The translations under genes were made by a program, and so were the position numbers. Shown piece after piece: positions 51,031 through 62,029 of a stretch of DNA of 64,000 nucleotides. The stretch spans positions 40,341,945 through 40,405,944 of the forward strand of contig NC_044190.1 of NCBI RefSeq assembly GCF_900880675.1, given 5' to 3'. The first letter of the stretch is position 1. Each line of letters begins with the position of its first letter. The notes under the pieces were generated by a model. That model saw only the letters and a program-made list of their open reading frames with translations. It was not told where the DNA came from and searched no databases. This DNA is from Sparus aurata (lineage: Eukaryota > Chordata > Actinopteri > Spariformes > Sparidae).

Positions 51031-51454
51031 CCATAATGTGCTTAACTGAGTTTGACCTGCATGCCAAATGGTGGGAGATGCCTAAAACAGGTCAATTCCT
51101 CTTTTAGTCTATTGGATAAATTGGCAAAGGGACCAATCAGAAGAAGTGGGTGTACTTGAGAAGGGACTCTAAAAAGGCCCTCACAGGAAGAACGAGAGAG
51201 GTGGCACTTGGTAGATCTCCTAAGATCAAAAGCTGATAGGAGTTCTGATCGGGCAGAGGGCGAAGCATTTTGGCATTGCTTTTTCCAGAGATTTGATAAT
51301 ATCAGAAAGCGGCCGCTTCTGATCCGGACGCAGGGCTCAAGATTTTGTTTCAATAAAGATTGCTCTATCATTCCGCCCAGCCTTGCGTCCGCAGAATTAT
51401 TTTATCATCAAACTACACGCCTACACATTGGAGGAGGAAAGCCCAGAAACTACA
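51030..51454 (+). mobile_element. Solo LTR of a retroelement, copy 1
   Basis: A TATA-like CTCTAAAAAGG is followed downstream by CAATAAAGATTGCTCTATCA, a polyadenylation signal in LTR-like position, and an end at AGCCCAGAAACTACA. The internal GGGCGAAGCATT and GCGGCCGC blocks are shared with the element at 59090-59457. The 5' boundary is approximate. No gag or pol is adjacent. Confidence 0.7.
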
Positions 51455-52744
51455 CTTAAAAACTAGGTAGTCAAATCTGTCTGCTGGGCTTCAGCTAATC
51501 TTCACGTCTCCACTGTGTTGATAGCTTATAGAGAATTTAATGCAAATTTCAGACACATAATTTGTCTTTCTGTGCAGTTTATCAGACTTTTAACCGACGG
51601 GAGGGGAGGGACAGACACCAGAGTTTTGGATGTGGTTACCTACATTACATTTTTATTTTGGTAACACATGTGCAAGTGTTGAAACACATGTTATATATAC
51701 ATCCTTTGTAGCTTCCTGTGTGCTGGATATAACAGTGTTTCTTACTGCTGTGCGGAGTGTTTAGTCTGGTCCAGTTTTGAATCTTGTTACCATGACAGCC
51801 ATCTTCAGTGGCTGGCCTGATGATGCAGTCGTACACAGAGCAGCTTCCTGTGGTTGGTTTTTATCTGCTTTCGTTTTTTTTATCAGATTAAATCACAAAA
51901 TCAAAGCAGTTAAAAACAAACCTGTGTGAGTTCGCTGTCATGTGACCAAAGTGTGGAATCTCAGTTATAAATCAGAAATGATCAAAACTGAATTGTTATT
52001 GTTCACATATATTCATTATGATGATCATTGAATTTCAAAATAAAACATTCTAAACATATGATAACAAAAAAGTTTTTACAAATACATTTCATGGATCAAA
52101 AATTCTTGTTTCTAATAAACAAATTTATAAACAATAATTCCACAAACTGAACCTGTCATGGAGACGGAGCCTGTCATCAGCTTCCTGTCTCCGTATATGG
52201 AGCTCAGAGAGCAGCGGGCCCCCAGTGCTCTGGCCCCGCCCCTCTCTGTGACATCACAGCGCTGTGATGTGGTCGACTCTGAGGTTAGAACTGAGAGGTT
52301 TTCTATCAGAGCCGTCAGCAAATTTTGCTTTGACCTGGTTTGATGGAGCGAGAGGAAACCAGAGACCGTGTCATTAATCTGATTCATCGCTGGATATCAA
52401 GACGCTGTCGTTACCGTCACAGCTGTCAGCAGTTTTCACACACGGCAGGAGTGTGTTCAGATGTCATGAACACACTCGACAGCGACACCAAAAGGCTACA
52501 ACCATCATCGAGAGCAGCAACTGAATCACTGTTTAAGTATACTTTACATACACAATAAAATAAATGGAAATACTGTACATCAGAACAGTTACCAGGTGCT
52601 TGAATAGGTTCATTCTACGTTTGTTTGGAGTGAAATGTTGTAGTTTTTACCGCTCTTCAGTGATTTACTCATTTAAAGGTCTGTTGTGTAGGAATCAGGG
52701 GCAGAAATGGAAAATGATATTCATAATGAGCAGATCTTTTTCTG

Positions 52745-52900
52745 TCAAAATTTGAAATTTCTTCTCCCCGTCTGCTCTGATCTGCGGTGGACCTCAAGGT
52801 TCCGTGTTAGGACCCGTATTAGTCCTCACACCTGCTCCCTGGTTCTACCTTTCAGAAACACAGTAACACCTGCCACATGCTGCTATACCTGTTCCTTCAA
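52745..52900 (+). mobile_element. L2-type LINE reverse-transcriptase fragment
   Basis: Read across frames, the sequence gives CGGPQGSVLGPVL, the palm-domain motif of L2/CR1-type LINE reverse transcriptases, but lacks the rest of the enzyme. Confidence 0.6.
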
Positions 52901-54624
52901 TGCATCAACAATGGTAATCCAATAATATAATATAAATCTCAAACAGGCCTTTGGATATGTTAAATACATGTAGCTGTACATGAAGAGTACTGTGACCTGT
53001 AACAGAGTATTTCTACACTGTGGTGTTACTGAAGTTACAGATCTGAGAACTTTGTTTCTGTTTCCTCGGCAGGATTTTGTAGATGACGATTCATTTATTC
53101 ATTCATTGTTTTTTAATGTACAGCACTTTCAATCCGACTTTTCTTTTGAAAACATTTTATTTATTTTCTTTTGAAAACATTTTATTTTATTACTGTCACT
53201 GTATTTAACCATGTTTATACAGTAGACACATTATCACAACATTGTAGTTCTTATAAACTGTTGATTTCATGTTTTTATATTGATTATAAATGCTTGTTGA
53301 TGCACAGAAGACAGGGGCCTTCCATTGTAACGTAACCAACTGTGCTTCTCTTAGCACATAATATATATAAAGAACAACATGATAAGATTAAACATATTTT
53401 TTGATCTACTTTTGTTCACAGCTTTGATTTAAAATGAAACTTGATTTATGCCGCAGAATCCCTGGAAACGACTGATGTAAATCATTTTAAAATCAATTTA
53501 AATATTAAATCTGTGCATGTAGCTCAAACACAAATCCAATGTTGATGATGTTATAGATCAGCCAATAATCAGTCTTCACCATTTAACCATCATCCAATCA
53601 CAGCCAGAGCACATTTCTGAGTTTGACTGGAAGTGTGAAGGAGGAGGTGAGGAGTGATGGAGGGAGCGTCAGTCAGACTGAATCAGTCGTCGTGTTCCTG
53701 GATGTCAGAGAGTTTGTGGTCGACAGCGACCACAGCAGAGACTCCGGCGGCTTCAGAAAGCCCCGGCTGCACAGAAGCTGTTTCCAGTCACCACAGCAGC
53801 AACAAAAACAGTCCTCGAGAGACGAAGAGCTTCCTGATCGATCAGAACCTCAGTGAGAGGACGACACGGCTCCTCTGGGGACAACGTGAACCCTCCTCTG
53901 GTCTCTGTGTGGAAACTCCTGAAGTCACTGTGACCCCCTTTTCTCTGATGGTGGGCAGAAACATGACATCATCCTTCTTTTCTCCCCCCTTTTTATTCCA
54001 CCATTGCTGGAAGTCTGTGAATGAAAATTAGAATCGAAAAAAGTTTTAGGTTTACCGCCCACAGACTCAAACTCTGGCCTTATTATCTGTAAGAGCGTGT
54101 GAAGGAGACTCTGTGGGCTGAACACAAGAAGAAAGATCAAGTTAACATGAAATACATTTAGGTCATTAAGATCTCTCAGTTCATGACAAATATGCAAAAT
54201 TGTGGCTGTACTCAGAATAGGTCAACATGAGGAGAGCTGGGAACAGAAACTCGGTTCCAATTTAGAAACGCGTTCTTAATTACCAGTACTGGGTTCATTT
54301 GAAAATACATTCAGGTTCTGCTTATCGGAGCCCAAACGGGACATAACAAATAATAAGGTTGCATGTGTCTGCACAGCGTGCATCAGCACGATGGCATGCC
54401 GGAGAGCCAGTGTGGCTTCTCTTTGTCTAAAAGAAAAGACCACAAGCTCAATGCATCCGGTTCATTAGCTGCAAGTCAGCACATCAAATCTGATTAATCG
54501 CTGAAGGAAGCATGGCATCGATGTGAGCGAGTGTCTCCTAGCCCGAGTGTCGATAAGATCATATCTTGGAAACTTGGTGAGATTTTGAAATATCATGTCA
54601 GTTGCACGAATGTTGAACGCTGTG

Positions 54625-55335
54625 TTCATTAAAGGAGAACTTCGGTCGATTTAAACATGCAGCTTCATTGCTCAAGCTACCCTTGACTTGCCAGTACCGA
54701 AGACGCGAACACATTTGGTCCAGCCATTACAGAGCTCCGTGAACGGAGACTTAGCATTGAACGCTAACAGCATGGGGTAAGAACTTCACACTGTGTTTTA
54801 AGCATCTTAACATGCTCCACATCTCACACCAAAAGTTATGCAACATCAGCAGACACCTTAGCACACAGCACTGTAGCGTGTATGACTCAAAATGAATAAA
54901 AAAGTAGTTAAAACAGTGTGTTTGTGCAAGCAGCTACTTACTTGTTTGTTGACATCCGTGTGTTCCGGTAGCTAGACCAAACTAGTCAATCCGTCGAGCG
55001 TGCACTTACTCCCTCACTGGCGGAGACGGAAACGTATTCCAGCATTTTCGTGTTTCTGTTCATAATGTACATGTCCATGTTACAGCCTGTCATGAGCCAT
55101 GAGCCTTACAATAGCCTGTTAAGCCTGTTAAGTGCACACTCGGTGGATATGCTAGTTTGGTCTAGCTACCGGAACACACGGATGTCAGCAAACAAGTAAG
55201 TAGCTGCTTGCACAAACACACTGTTTTAACTACTTTTTTATTCAGTTTGAGTCATACACGCTACAGTGCTGTGTGCTAAGGTGTCTGCTGATGTTGCATA
55301 ACTTTTGGTGTGAGATGTGGAGCATGTTAAGACGC
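54625..55335. mobile_element. Large foldback element, right end truncated
   Basis: Two arms of about 207 bp (54802-55008 and 55129-55334) are near-perfect inverted repeats around a 120-bp loop. Left of the first arm, 54625-54801 begins TTAAAGGAGAACTTCGGTCG, a familiar fish MITE end, with no counterpart after 55335, so the right end seems lost. Confidence 0.85.
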
Positions 55336-57514
55336 TCCAGGGATCACCCCACCACTTCCCCCACATATGAGCTGAATGACTTGCTGGAGACCATCTGTGT
55401 CTGGATCATACCTGCTGGGACGTGATTGGTGCAGGGGAACAGATGACATCAGAGAAGTGAGTTTGGTGAAACAAGTGAACTATAGCAGGTTTAATGTTTG
55501 GTTCTGGTTCTGGTTCTGGTGTGGTCCCATCAGAGGATGGTCTCTAGGTGTTTGTGAAGGCTTCCTGAGTAACGAGCATGTGATCAGGCTGGTTGATTTC
55601 TTCAGCTTCTCAACATTACGACTGTTATTGAGCGTCTGTTAGCTGCAGGCTCACACGTAACACACATGAATGGTAAGTTAAACAAAGGTGAAGTTGTTTT
55701 ACTATCATCAACAACATCATTGAGTGTTGGACCTGGATGCTGGTTCTACTGTTGAGCCCCCTAAAGATGTTGTGGGCCTAAACCAGTCGCTCTTTTTACA
55801 CAGAGAAGCCACATTATCACAGCGGCGGATCAACAACTCTCCGCCGTTGTTCGTTCACACAGAACCAAGCAGCTCCGACATAAAGCTGCACCAGTGTGTC
55901 AGTCACACAGCAAGCCGGCGCTCCAAATAAAGGGTGTGATGGTCCACGTCATGATGATGACAGGGTGTTCACCGGGCGTCGTGTTCACATCGCTGCCGAG
56001 CCAGCAGCAGATTCTGTGTGTCGCAGGGTTGATTGAGCCCGACACAGATGTGAGCAGGTATAAAAGGTGACAGATGGAAAACATCAGCGTCAACACATCA
56101 CAAATATCCAACTGTAGTAAAACCACTGTGTGATATTACAGCCAGAGAAATAAACACAACACTATATCACTATAATTATTTTAAAGAATACATGAATACT
56201 GACACTTTTACATGTGAATGTCCTCATGTTTGCAAAGTGTGTGGCACTTAACTTTCTGTGCAGGATCAGCTGTCGATGTGACAGAACAACATTAATGTGA
56301 TGCAGAACATTCAAAATGTAGTTTCGATGAAGTGAAACTAGTGGAGATATTCATTTTTGAAAGTGAAAGATTCTTCGTGCAGGTAAACAATGATTATTTT
56401 AAATAACTGATGACTGTGAACACATAAACACCAACAGTAAGTGTGATGTGTGTCTCTGGTGTCTGTCTGCTGCTCAGTGAGTCAAAGAAACAAAGAGGTT
56501 CCTCTCCTGATTCCTTAAACGGCCTGTGTTAAAATAATTCTGCGATAATTTAGAACTGGAGGAAGGAGATCGGAGTCAGCTCAAGATTCAAACAAGGTTT
56601 TAATCTTGTACAAGAGGAGCATTCACAGAGCAACATGCAGGTCTGTTACAAAGTGAAGACTCAATATCTGAAGAGAAAAGCATGGTATATATCCCTCTTT
56701 GTGGGTGTGTTTTCACTCAATTAGTTCCTAATTTATGACCTGCACTTAAAGGAATACTCCACAGAGAAGGAAGTGATAAGGAAGAGTTAAGCTTCAGTGG
56801 TCACTCAATACCAGACATAGGTAATAAAATGGCGTAAAACAAGATCACAGGTTACAGGTCATGTTGAACAGTTACATTGAACATTCCTGTGTAAGACTTC
56901 AGTTCACATCTCTCTTTGAAGTACAACATTTCTATCACAACCTGTGAGCGTGGAGACGAGTGGACAGCACAGAAAAGATGCTGCTGTACACACACAGGAA
57001 GCAGGAAGTCTCTCTGATCACTGATAAGCATCGACCTGCCAGTCAAACCAGGTCAGAGCCGAGCCGGCAGAGCAGCCCTCAGAGAACCGGACCGAGCTGA
57101 GTCACAACACGACTGTAAACCAGGTCAGACTCTGCAACATGCTCACATCCTGACGCTGCACGACGTCTCAGCATATTTACAGAGCAAACAAAGGTGAAGA
57201 GAGGGGGGGGGCCCGAGTGAGTCAGGGGGCCCCGGGCTGGACCGCTGTGTTGTCATGTTGGGAAATCTTACCTGTTTCATCAGACATTAAAGCAGCTGTG
57301 ATGTAGGATCTGAAGTCAGGTGATGTCATAATGTGACTCAGTTCCTGCTCGTGTCATCCTCTCGTCATGGAGAGTGACCATGAACTCCTTATCTTCATTT
57401 TTTTGTTCTACATGACAAAAGACACCAAGTGTTGGTGGTTGAGCTGCATTGTGGGTAATGTCAGGTGTCAGGTACTGGCCAGCTGCGATGATTTTACGAC
57501 ACATAGGTCACAGT

Positions 57515-58970
57515 GTGTCAGAGTCAGTGGTGTTCCTCTGAAAAGCTCTGCTCTTCCTCTGGTTCTCTGGTTCTTTACACCAACAGTTGCAGAAGTCAGT
57601 TCGATTACAGACAAATCATCAAGTTTGCTGATGACTCTGTCATAATGAGCCTGCTAAAGGGAGGGGAAGTAGATCATGGCCCAGTGGTGAATGACTTTGT
57701 CACCTGGTGTAAAGAGTCCTATCTGGAACTCAACGTGTCCAAAACTAAGGACATGGTAGTTGATTTGCTTGATCCTGCTCTGACCCAACAGAGCCAGAGG
57801 GAGGGAGGTGGAACTAGTGGAGAGCTACAAATACAGAGGAACTGTGCTGGATAATAAATTCTGTTTCCAGACTAACACAGAGGCGATAAGTCCATAAGAA
57901 GGTCCAACAGCGTCTCTACTTTTTTAAGAGAAATGAACACGTTTAAAGGGATATTCCGGTGTAAGTTTAATCCATGGTCTAACACACCGTGAAACTGTGT
58001 TAGACTCCCTCTGGAGAGATCAAGTTAGCAGACCGCTAATTTACGGAGTTTTATCAACCTCAGAAACGACCGCACGACAACAATACACTGCAGTAAATGG
58101 ATCCAAATATAAACCGCCACCAAAAAGCCACAAATAATGCTCAGAACAGCACCAAACTTCAGCAACATGAGAAACAGGGGGCCAGCACATATTTCGAGGC
58201 ATCGAACATTTGATATAGTTGCCGTATTTGTCGGAATAGATAAACAAAACTCACCACCCGTGAAGCCTTCCTTGTTGTGGGGAAGCCCTGTGAGTCGATT
58301 ACCGAGTGCAGTAGAGTCCCGCAGTAATGATGATCACTGAGCTGCAGAACTCCACTGCACTCGGTATTCGACTCACAGGGCTACAGTTTCACGGTGTGTT
58401 AGACCATGGATTAAACTTACACCGGAATATCCCTTTAATGTGAGCACAAAAATGATGACATTGTTTTATAAATCTTTTATTGAGTCAGTCCTGTCTCTTT
58501 CTGTTATTGTCTGTTTGTCAACCTTAACCTTGCTGAGTGAAACAGGCCGGTCGGTTTGTTAGTGTTGCTGGAGAGGTTATAGAGGTGAAGCAGTCTCCAC
58601 TCTGTGACTGATACGACCGTCACGTTCTCAGGAAGGCTCCGGCCGTCATGGACAGTGATGACCACCCCTCTGTAGAGAGTTTGTGCTTGTACCCTCAGGT
58701 AGAAGGTAAAGAGTTCCCACCACAGGACTAAACATTACAAACACTCTTTTGTTGTACTGCCATTAATTACGCTGAATTTGCTCTAAATTACGTCACTGTT
58801 GCACTTTCTGCTTCTTTTGCACACTGGACTTTTGGACTCTTGCCTATCTTGGCGTCTCTATGTTGTGATCCTGCACTGTATTTTATTTCATGCACTCGTC
58901 CTCGTCTATCTGTGTTGTAATGCTGTCTCTATTGCTATTTATTGTCTTGTGTGTTGTGTCTGGACAGTTA
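57515..58970 (+). mobile_element. LINE reverse-transcriptase remnant split by a MITE
   Basis: KFADDSVI at about 57621-57645 is the catalytic FADD motif of a LINE reverse transcriptase, followed by VNDFVTWCKES and ELNVSKTKDMVVD. The frame is interrupted by a MITE at 57943-58438 and resumes with MMTLFYKSFIESVLSLS, then decays. A likely 3' UTR runs to about 58970 (GCACACTGGACTTTTGGACT). The clade looks L2/CR1-like. It is an old inactive copy. Confidence 0.85.
57943..58438. mobile_element. TTAA-flanked MITE nested in the LINE
   Basis: Perfect 52-bp inverted repeats (57947-57998 and 58383-58434) start AGGGATATTCCGGTGTAAG and are flanked by TTAA on both sides (57943-57946 and 58435-58438). A second internal inverted pair surrounds GTGAGTCGA. 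The TTAA target is typical of piggyBac-type transposition. No coding capacity. Confidence 0.9.
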
Positions 58971-59089
58971 TACATTCAGAGCTAAGCTTTAATTGGGATA
59001 GTTTGTGTTCCCTCACTGTGAGGTAAGAGATGTGGCTGATGTGATGTTTACATGACGAGGGGCCCGGAGCAATTAAGCAAAGTTTAGCT

Positions 59090-59457
59090 TGAGGACAGGC
59101 CTGTCTGGAGCACTAAAACTGAATTTATCTCTCATCCCAGTTGTTTAAAGCTGACTTAATGTATACATTTCCATATAAGAATGGAGAGACAAGCTCGCAG
59201 AAGCAGAGAAGGGTGGTGGCATTTTGTAGATTTCCGAGATCGAAGGCGATAGAATTTCTGATAGAGAAGGGCGAAGCATTGGGCAGAACTTTGTCATAGA
59301 TTTGCAAATACCAGGTAGCGGCCGCCTGGTTCAGACGCAGGCATGAGATCTGTTTCAATAAAGATTGCTCTATCATTCCATCCAACCTGGCCTCCGCAGA
59401 TTCCTTTATCAACATACTAAAAGGCGACACCTTTGATGAAGAGAGCCCAGAAACCAC
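59090..59457 (+). mobile_element. Solo LTR of a retroelement, copy 2
   Basis: TATAAG at about 59174, GGGCGAAGCATT, GCGGCCGC, CAATAAAGATTGCTCTATCA and AGCCCAGAAACCACA occur in the same order as in the LTR at 51030-51454, but with many substitutions. The 5' boundary is uncertain. No internal retroviral genes lie beside it. Confidence 0.7.
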
Positions 59458-59469
59458 ACTGACCTTCAC

Positions 59470-60230
59470 GTCACGCGGTGGAGAGGACAGTGGAGACTCG
59501 ACGGCGAGGCCAGAGCCCACCGTTGGTTTTAACATCTCAGTCTGTTATGGAGAAACTAAGTGTCTCGTCCATGTTGCACTGATTTGTGGGTTCAGCTGTC
59601 AGAACCAGAGTCAGTCTGTGACGGTGAAGTCAGCACATCTGGGTTCACTGTCCGGTCTGTCTGCACTGAGATACTCAACCAGCCGACTCTGTGGAGGAAC
59701 ACGTTATTGTGAATATATTCCTACAGACACTCAGACTCATCACAAGTAAAGTGATTCTGCTGAATTCTGCAGACTTTCGTTCTTCGCAGCAGAAGAATAT
59801 TCACAGGTTTCGTTAAACCTGATGAACCTTTGTAACGTGATGTTTGTAGACTTCATGCTGTCGACGATCAGATGACCTAGAAAACCTGCAACTTTAGCGT
59901 GCACAGAGGTTAAACTCCAACACCGACTGGGAAAGTGGGTCGACCATCAGGCCTCGTCATGCAAGTCTGATCTGTGTGGTTTAGAGAGGAGGATCAAAGA
60001 CGCACTGATACAGAAAGAACGACAGAAAGAGAGAAAGAAAAAGAGAAAGATGGTGAAGTCATCAGCGGAAGTCCGTGTCCGCTGACACGGTGCTCTGATC
60101 AGGATAAATATCAGAGCTCACCCAACATCCAGCAGAGCCCGTGGACCCTAAAGAGTCAGACACAGTCTGAGAGATCTGCAGAACGTCCAACAATCCGGAT
60201 CAGAATAAGAACCAGAAAAGTCCAAACTGT
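59470..60230. promoter_or_regulatory. Upstream region of the plus-strand il17 gene
   Basis: About 760 bp between the LTR and the il17 start codon without recognisable coding sequence. A GAAAGAGAAAGA run lies near 60023-60050. Promoter and untranslated first exon sequence must lie here or further left, but no element is decisive. Confidence 0.35.
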
Positions 60231-60234
60231 CAGC

Positions 60235-61358
60235 ATGTTCTCAGCAGCGAACTCCTCCACAGTGACGGTAAGATTGTCATTTCATCTTCTGATGTAAACC
60301 TGCGCAGTGAATCTGAGTTCAGGAGAAGATCTCGAGCTTCAAACTCACGTCTCAGAGAGAAACACGAATATGAAGAAGTTCTGATACAAAGTTCTTTATT
60401 CATAAACCAACCAGGAATAAAACAGAACGTGTACTGACAGTAATCTGCGAGGCTGCATCAAGTCACGTGACGCATTTTAGGACTTCTGATGTTTTTGTCA
60501 CAACAAAACCAAAAGTCATGAAAAGTGATGCTGATGTAAAAATCTGCTGTTACCATGGAAACAAGAAGGGTTAGGGAACAGTGACACGTTTTATGATTTA
60601 TGAATGAAAGATGTTGGATTATTTTCTATTTGTTAGTTTATTCAAATGTATTCAAACATTCTGGGGGATTTTATGTGTTTGTTAGAGAGCGAACAGAAAA
60701 GGACGTAACAAAGACATTTAAATCATGGATTATGTAATATTTAAGACTTTCATAAATCAAAAGAAATATTCACATTGAGTCAAACATTTTAGATTTTGTG
60801 GTGGATGTTTCACTGATGTTGTGTTTATGATTATATGTGAAAATGGTTAATTGCAACTTAAAACATGCATTAACATTTTCTGCTGACAAAGAAGCAAATG
60901 TGAAATTTATAATTTATTATTTCACTTAATGTGAAATTGTTTCTGTAATTCATATTCAATAAATGTGAAATGTATGTTTTTTTCTGAGGGTTGATTTTAT
61001 TTTGAAATATTATTATTTTCTTCATGAAGCACAAAGTGACAATATAATCTAGAAACACAGATATTGTTTTAAGAAGAAGAAGATCATGTCTGAAGGTGTG
61101 TTTCTCCTCCTCTTCCTCAGGCCGTCTGTATGGTGGCGATGATGATGATGATGATGATGATGACGGAGGCAGCAGCCATGCCAAAAGGTGGTGGCCAATC
61201 CAGACACTCACTGAAGGCACACAGGAAGACCTCTGATGGTGCGGTGGTAGAAACCATCCCCCTGCAGCTTGACACCAGCTTTTTGGTTCCCAGCAAACCC
61301 ATCAGGCCGCTGGAGAACGTCTCCATCTCCCCGTGGACGTACAAGTAAGAACACACTG

Positions 61359-61413
<55 letters not shown>

Positions 61414-61783
61414 ACCAGTCCATCTCTTGTAATGAGCTCGTGTGAAGAAAACAGCAGAATGGTCCTTTCACCTGTGAACTTTGACGTTTACAGTTTTTTG
61501 ACCCTTCTCTCTCTCCGTCCGCAGCAACACCCACGATGACTCTCTGTTTCCTCCGGCGTTGGCCGAGGCTCGTTGTTTGCTTGACGGCTGTCTGGACTCG
61601 GAGGGCCAGGAGGACCTGAGCCTGAAGTCCAGACCCATCATGCGCCAGGTGATGCTGCTGCGCCGAGTCAGGTCGACGGGGGCGGGGCCAGGGGCGGAAC
61701 ACAGCTACCACTTCCGGCTGGAGTCCCGCATCATCGCTGTGGGCTGCACCTGCGTCCGACCCATCGTCCAGCGCCAAGAGTGA
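60235..61783 (+). CDS. Interleukin-17A/F-like cytokine, plus-strand copy
   Basis: A second secreted IL-17 family cytokine. Three coding exons: 60235-60267, 61121-61344 and 61525-61783, phases 0 and 2, giving 171 residues. The 33-bp first exon and both phases are the same as in the minus-strand copy. The signal region (exon 1 plus AVCMVAM...) contains eight consecutive Met from an ATG microsatellite. The mature domain has NVSISPWTY, FPPALAEARCLLDGCL, RPIMRQVMLLRRV and the C-terminal IIAVGCTCVRPIV. C103, C108, C160 and C162 are the intrachain bridge cysteines. Mature-chain cysteines matching C32 and C118 of the other copy are absent. If exon 1 is not translated, Met at 61130 is an alternative start. 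The 3' UTR has five ATTTA motifs. It could be A/F-type or another fish IL-17 member. Confidence 0.9.
61139..61162 (+). repeat. In-frame ATG microsatellite in il17 signal peptide
   Basis: Eight tandem ATG codons inside the second coding exon of the plus-strand il17 gene, giving eight Met in the hydrophobic core of the predicted signal peptide. Confidence 0.93.
61361..61409. repeat. CA microsatellite in il17 intron
   Basis: (CA)n starting 16 bp after the donor of the second coding exon of the plus-strand il17 gene. Confidence 0.95.
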
Positions 61784-61917
61784 AGAGCAGCAGAGACCAG
61801 ACCGGCTACCGGGTCAGACCGGTACTGGTACCATTCATCTCCAAACACAACTACACACTGGAGTCAAGTTCAGGAGCAGACAGATTATTAATGGATGTGT
61901 TTCATATATAATGTTCT

Positions 61918-62003
61918 ATTTATGTTTTATTTAAAAGACATTTTTATTTAAGTGTTTTGATCTTCAGCAGGTATTTATTAGTGATGTTGTGTTCCTGTAT
62001 TTA
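61918..62003 (+). promoter_or_regulatory. AU-rich element in il17 3' UTR
   Basis: Five ATTTA pentamers at 61918, 61929, 61946, 61973 and 61999, in AT-rich sequence between the stop codon and AATAAA. Such elements are the usual destabilising signal of cytokine mRNAs. Confidence 0.75.
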
Positions 62004-62022
62004 TAGTTCAGAGTGTCGACTC

Positions 62023-62028
62023 AATAAA
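62023..62028 (+). terminator. Polyadenylation signal of plus-strand il17
   Basis: Canonical AATAAA about 240 bp after the stop codon, directly after the AU-rich element. Confidence 0.75.
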
Positions 62029-62029
62029 A

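Larger units (their letters stand above)
51460..57510. other. Non-coding stretch between the il17 genes, right part
   Basis: No gene was recognised. It includes an L2-like fragment and a large foldback element (listed separately). The block at 54240-54620 has repeat-like wording (GGCATGCCGGAGAGCCAGTG) that I cannot classify. Sequence near 56529 shares AAAATAATTCTGCG with the reverse complement of the LTR at 51390, perhaps a further LTR scrap. A G/C homopolymer-rich patch lies near 57200. Confidence 0.45.

Noticed and set aside
53623..54031. Overlapping 77- and 125-codon frames as a gene
   Set aside because: No family motif, no splice partner and no supporting context.
51030..59457. One intact 8-kb endogenous retrovirus bounded by two LTRs
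   Set aside because: The LTRs are too different from each other and no gag, pol or env was found between them.
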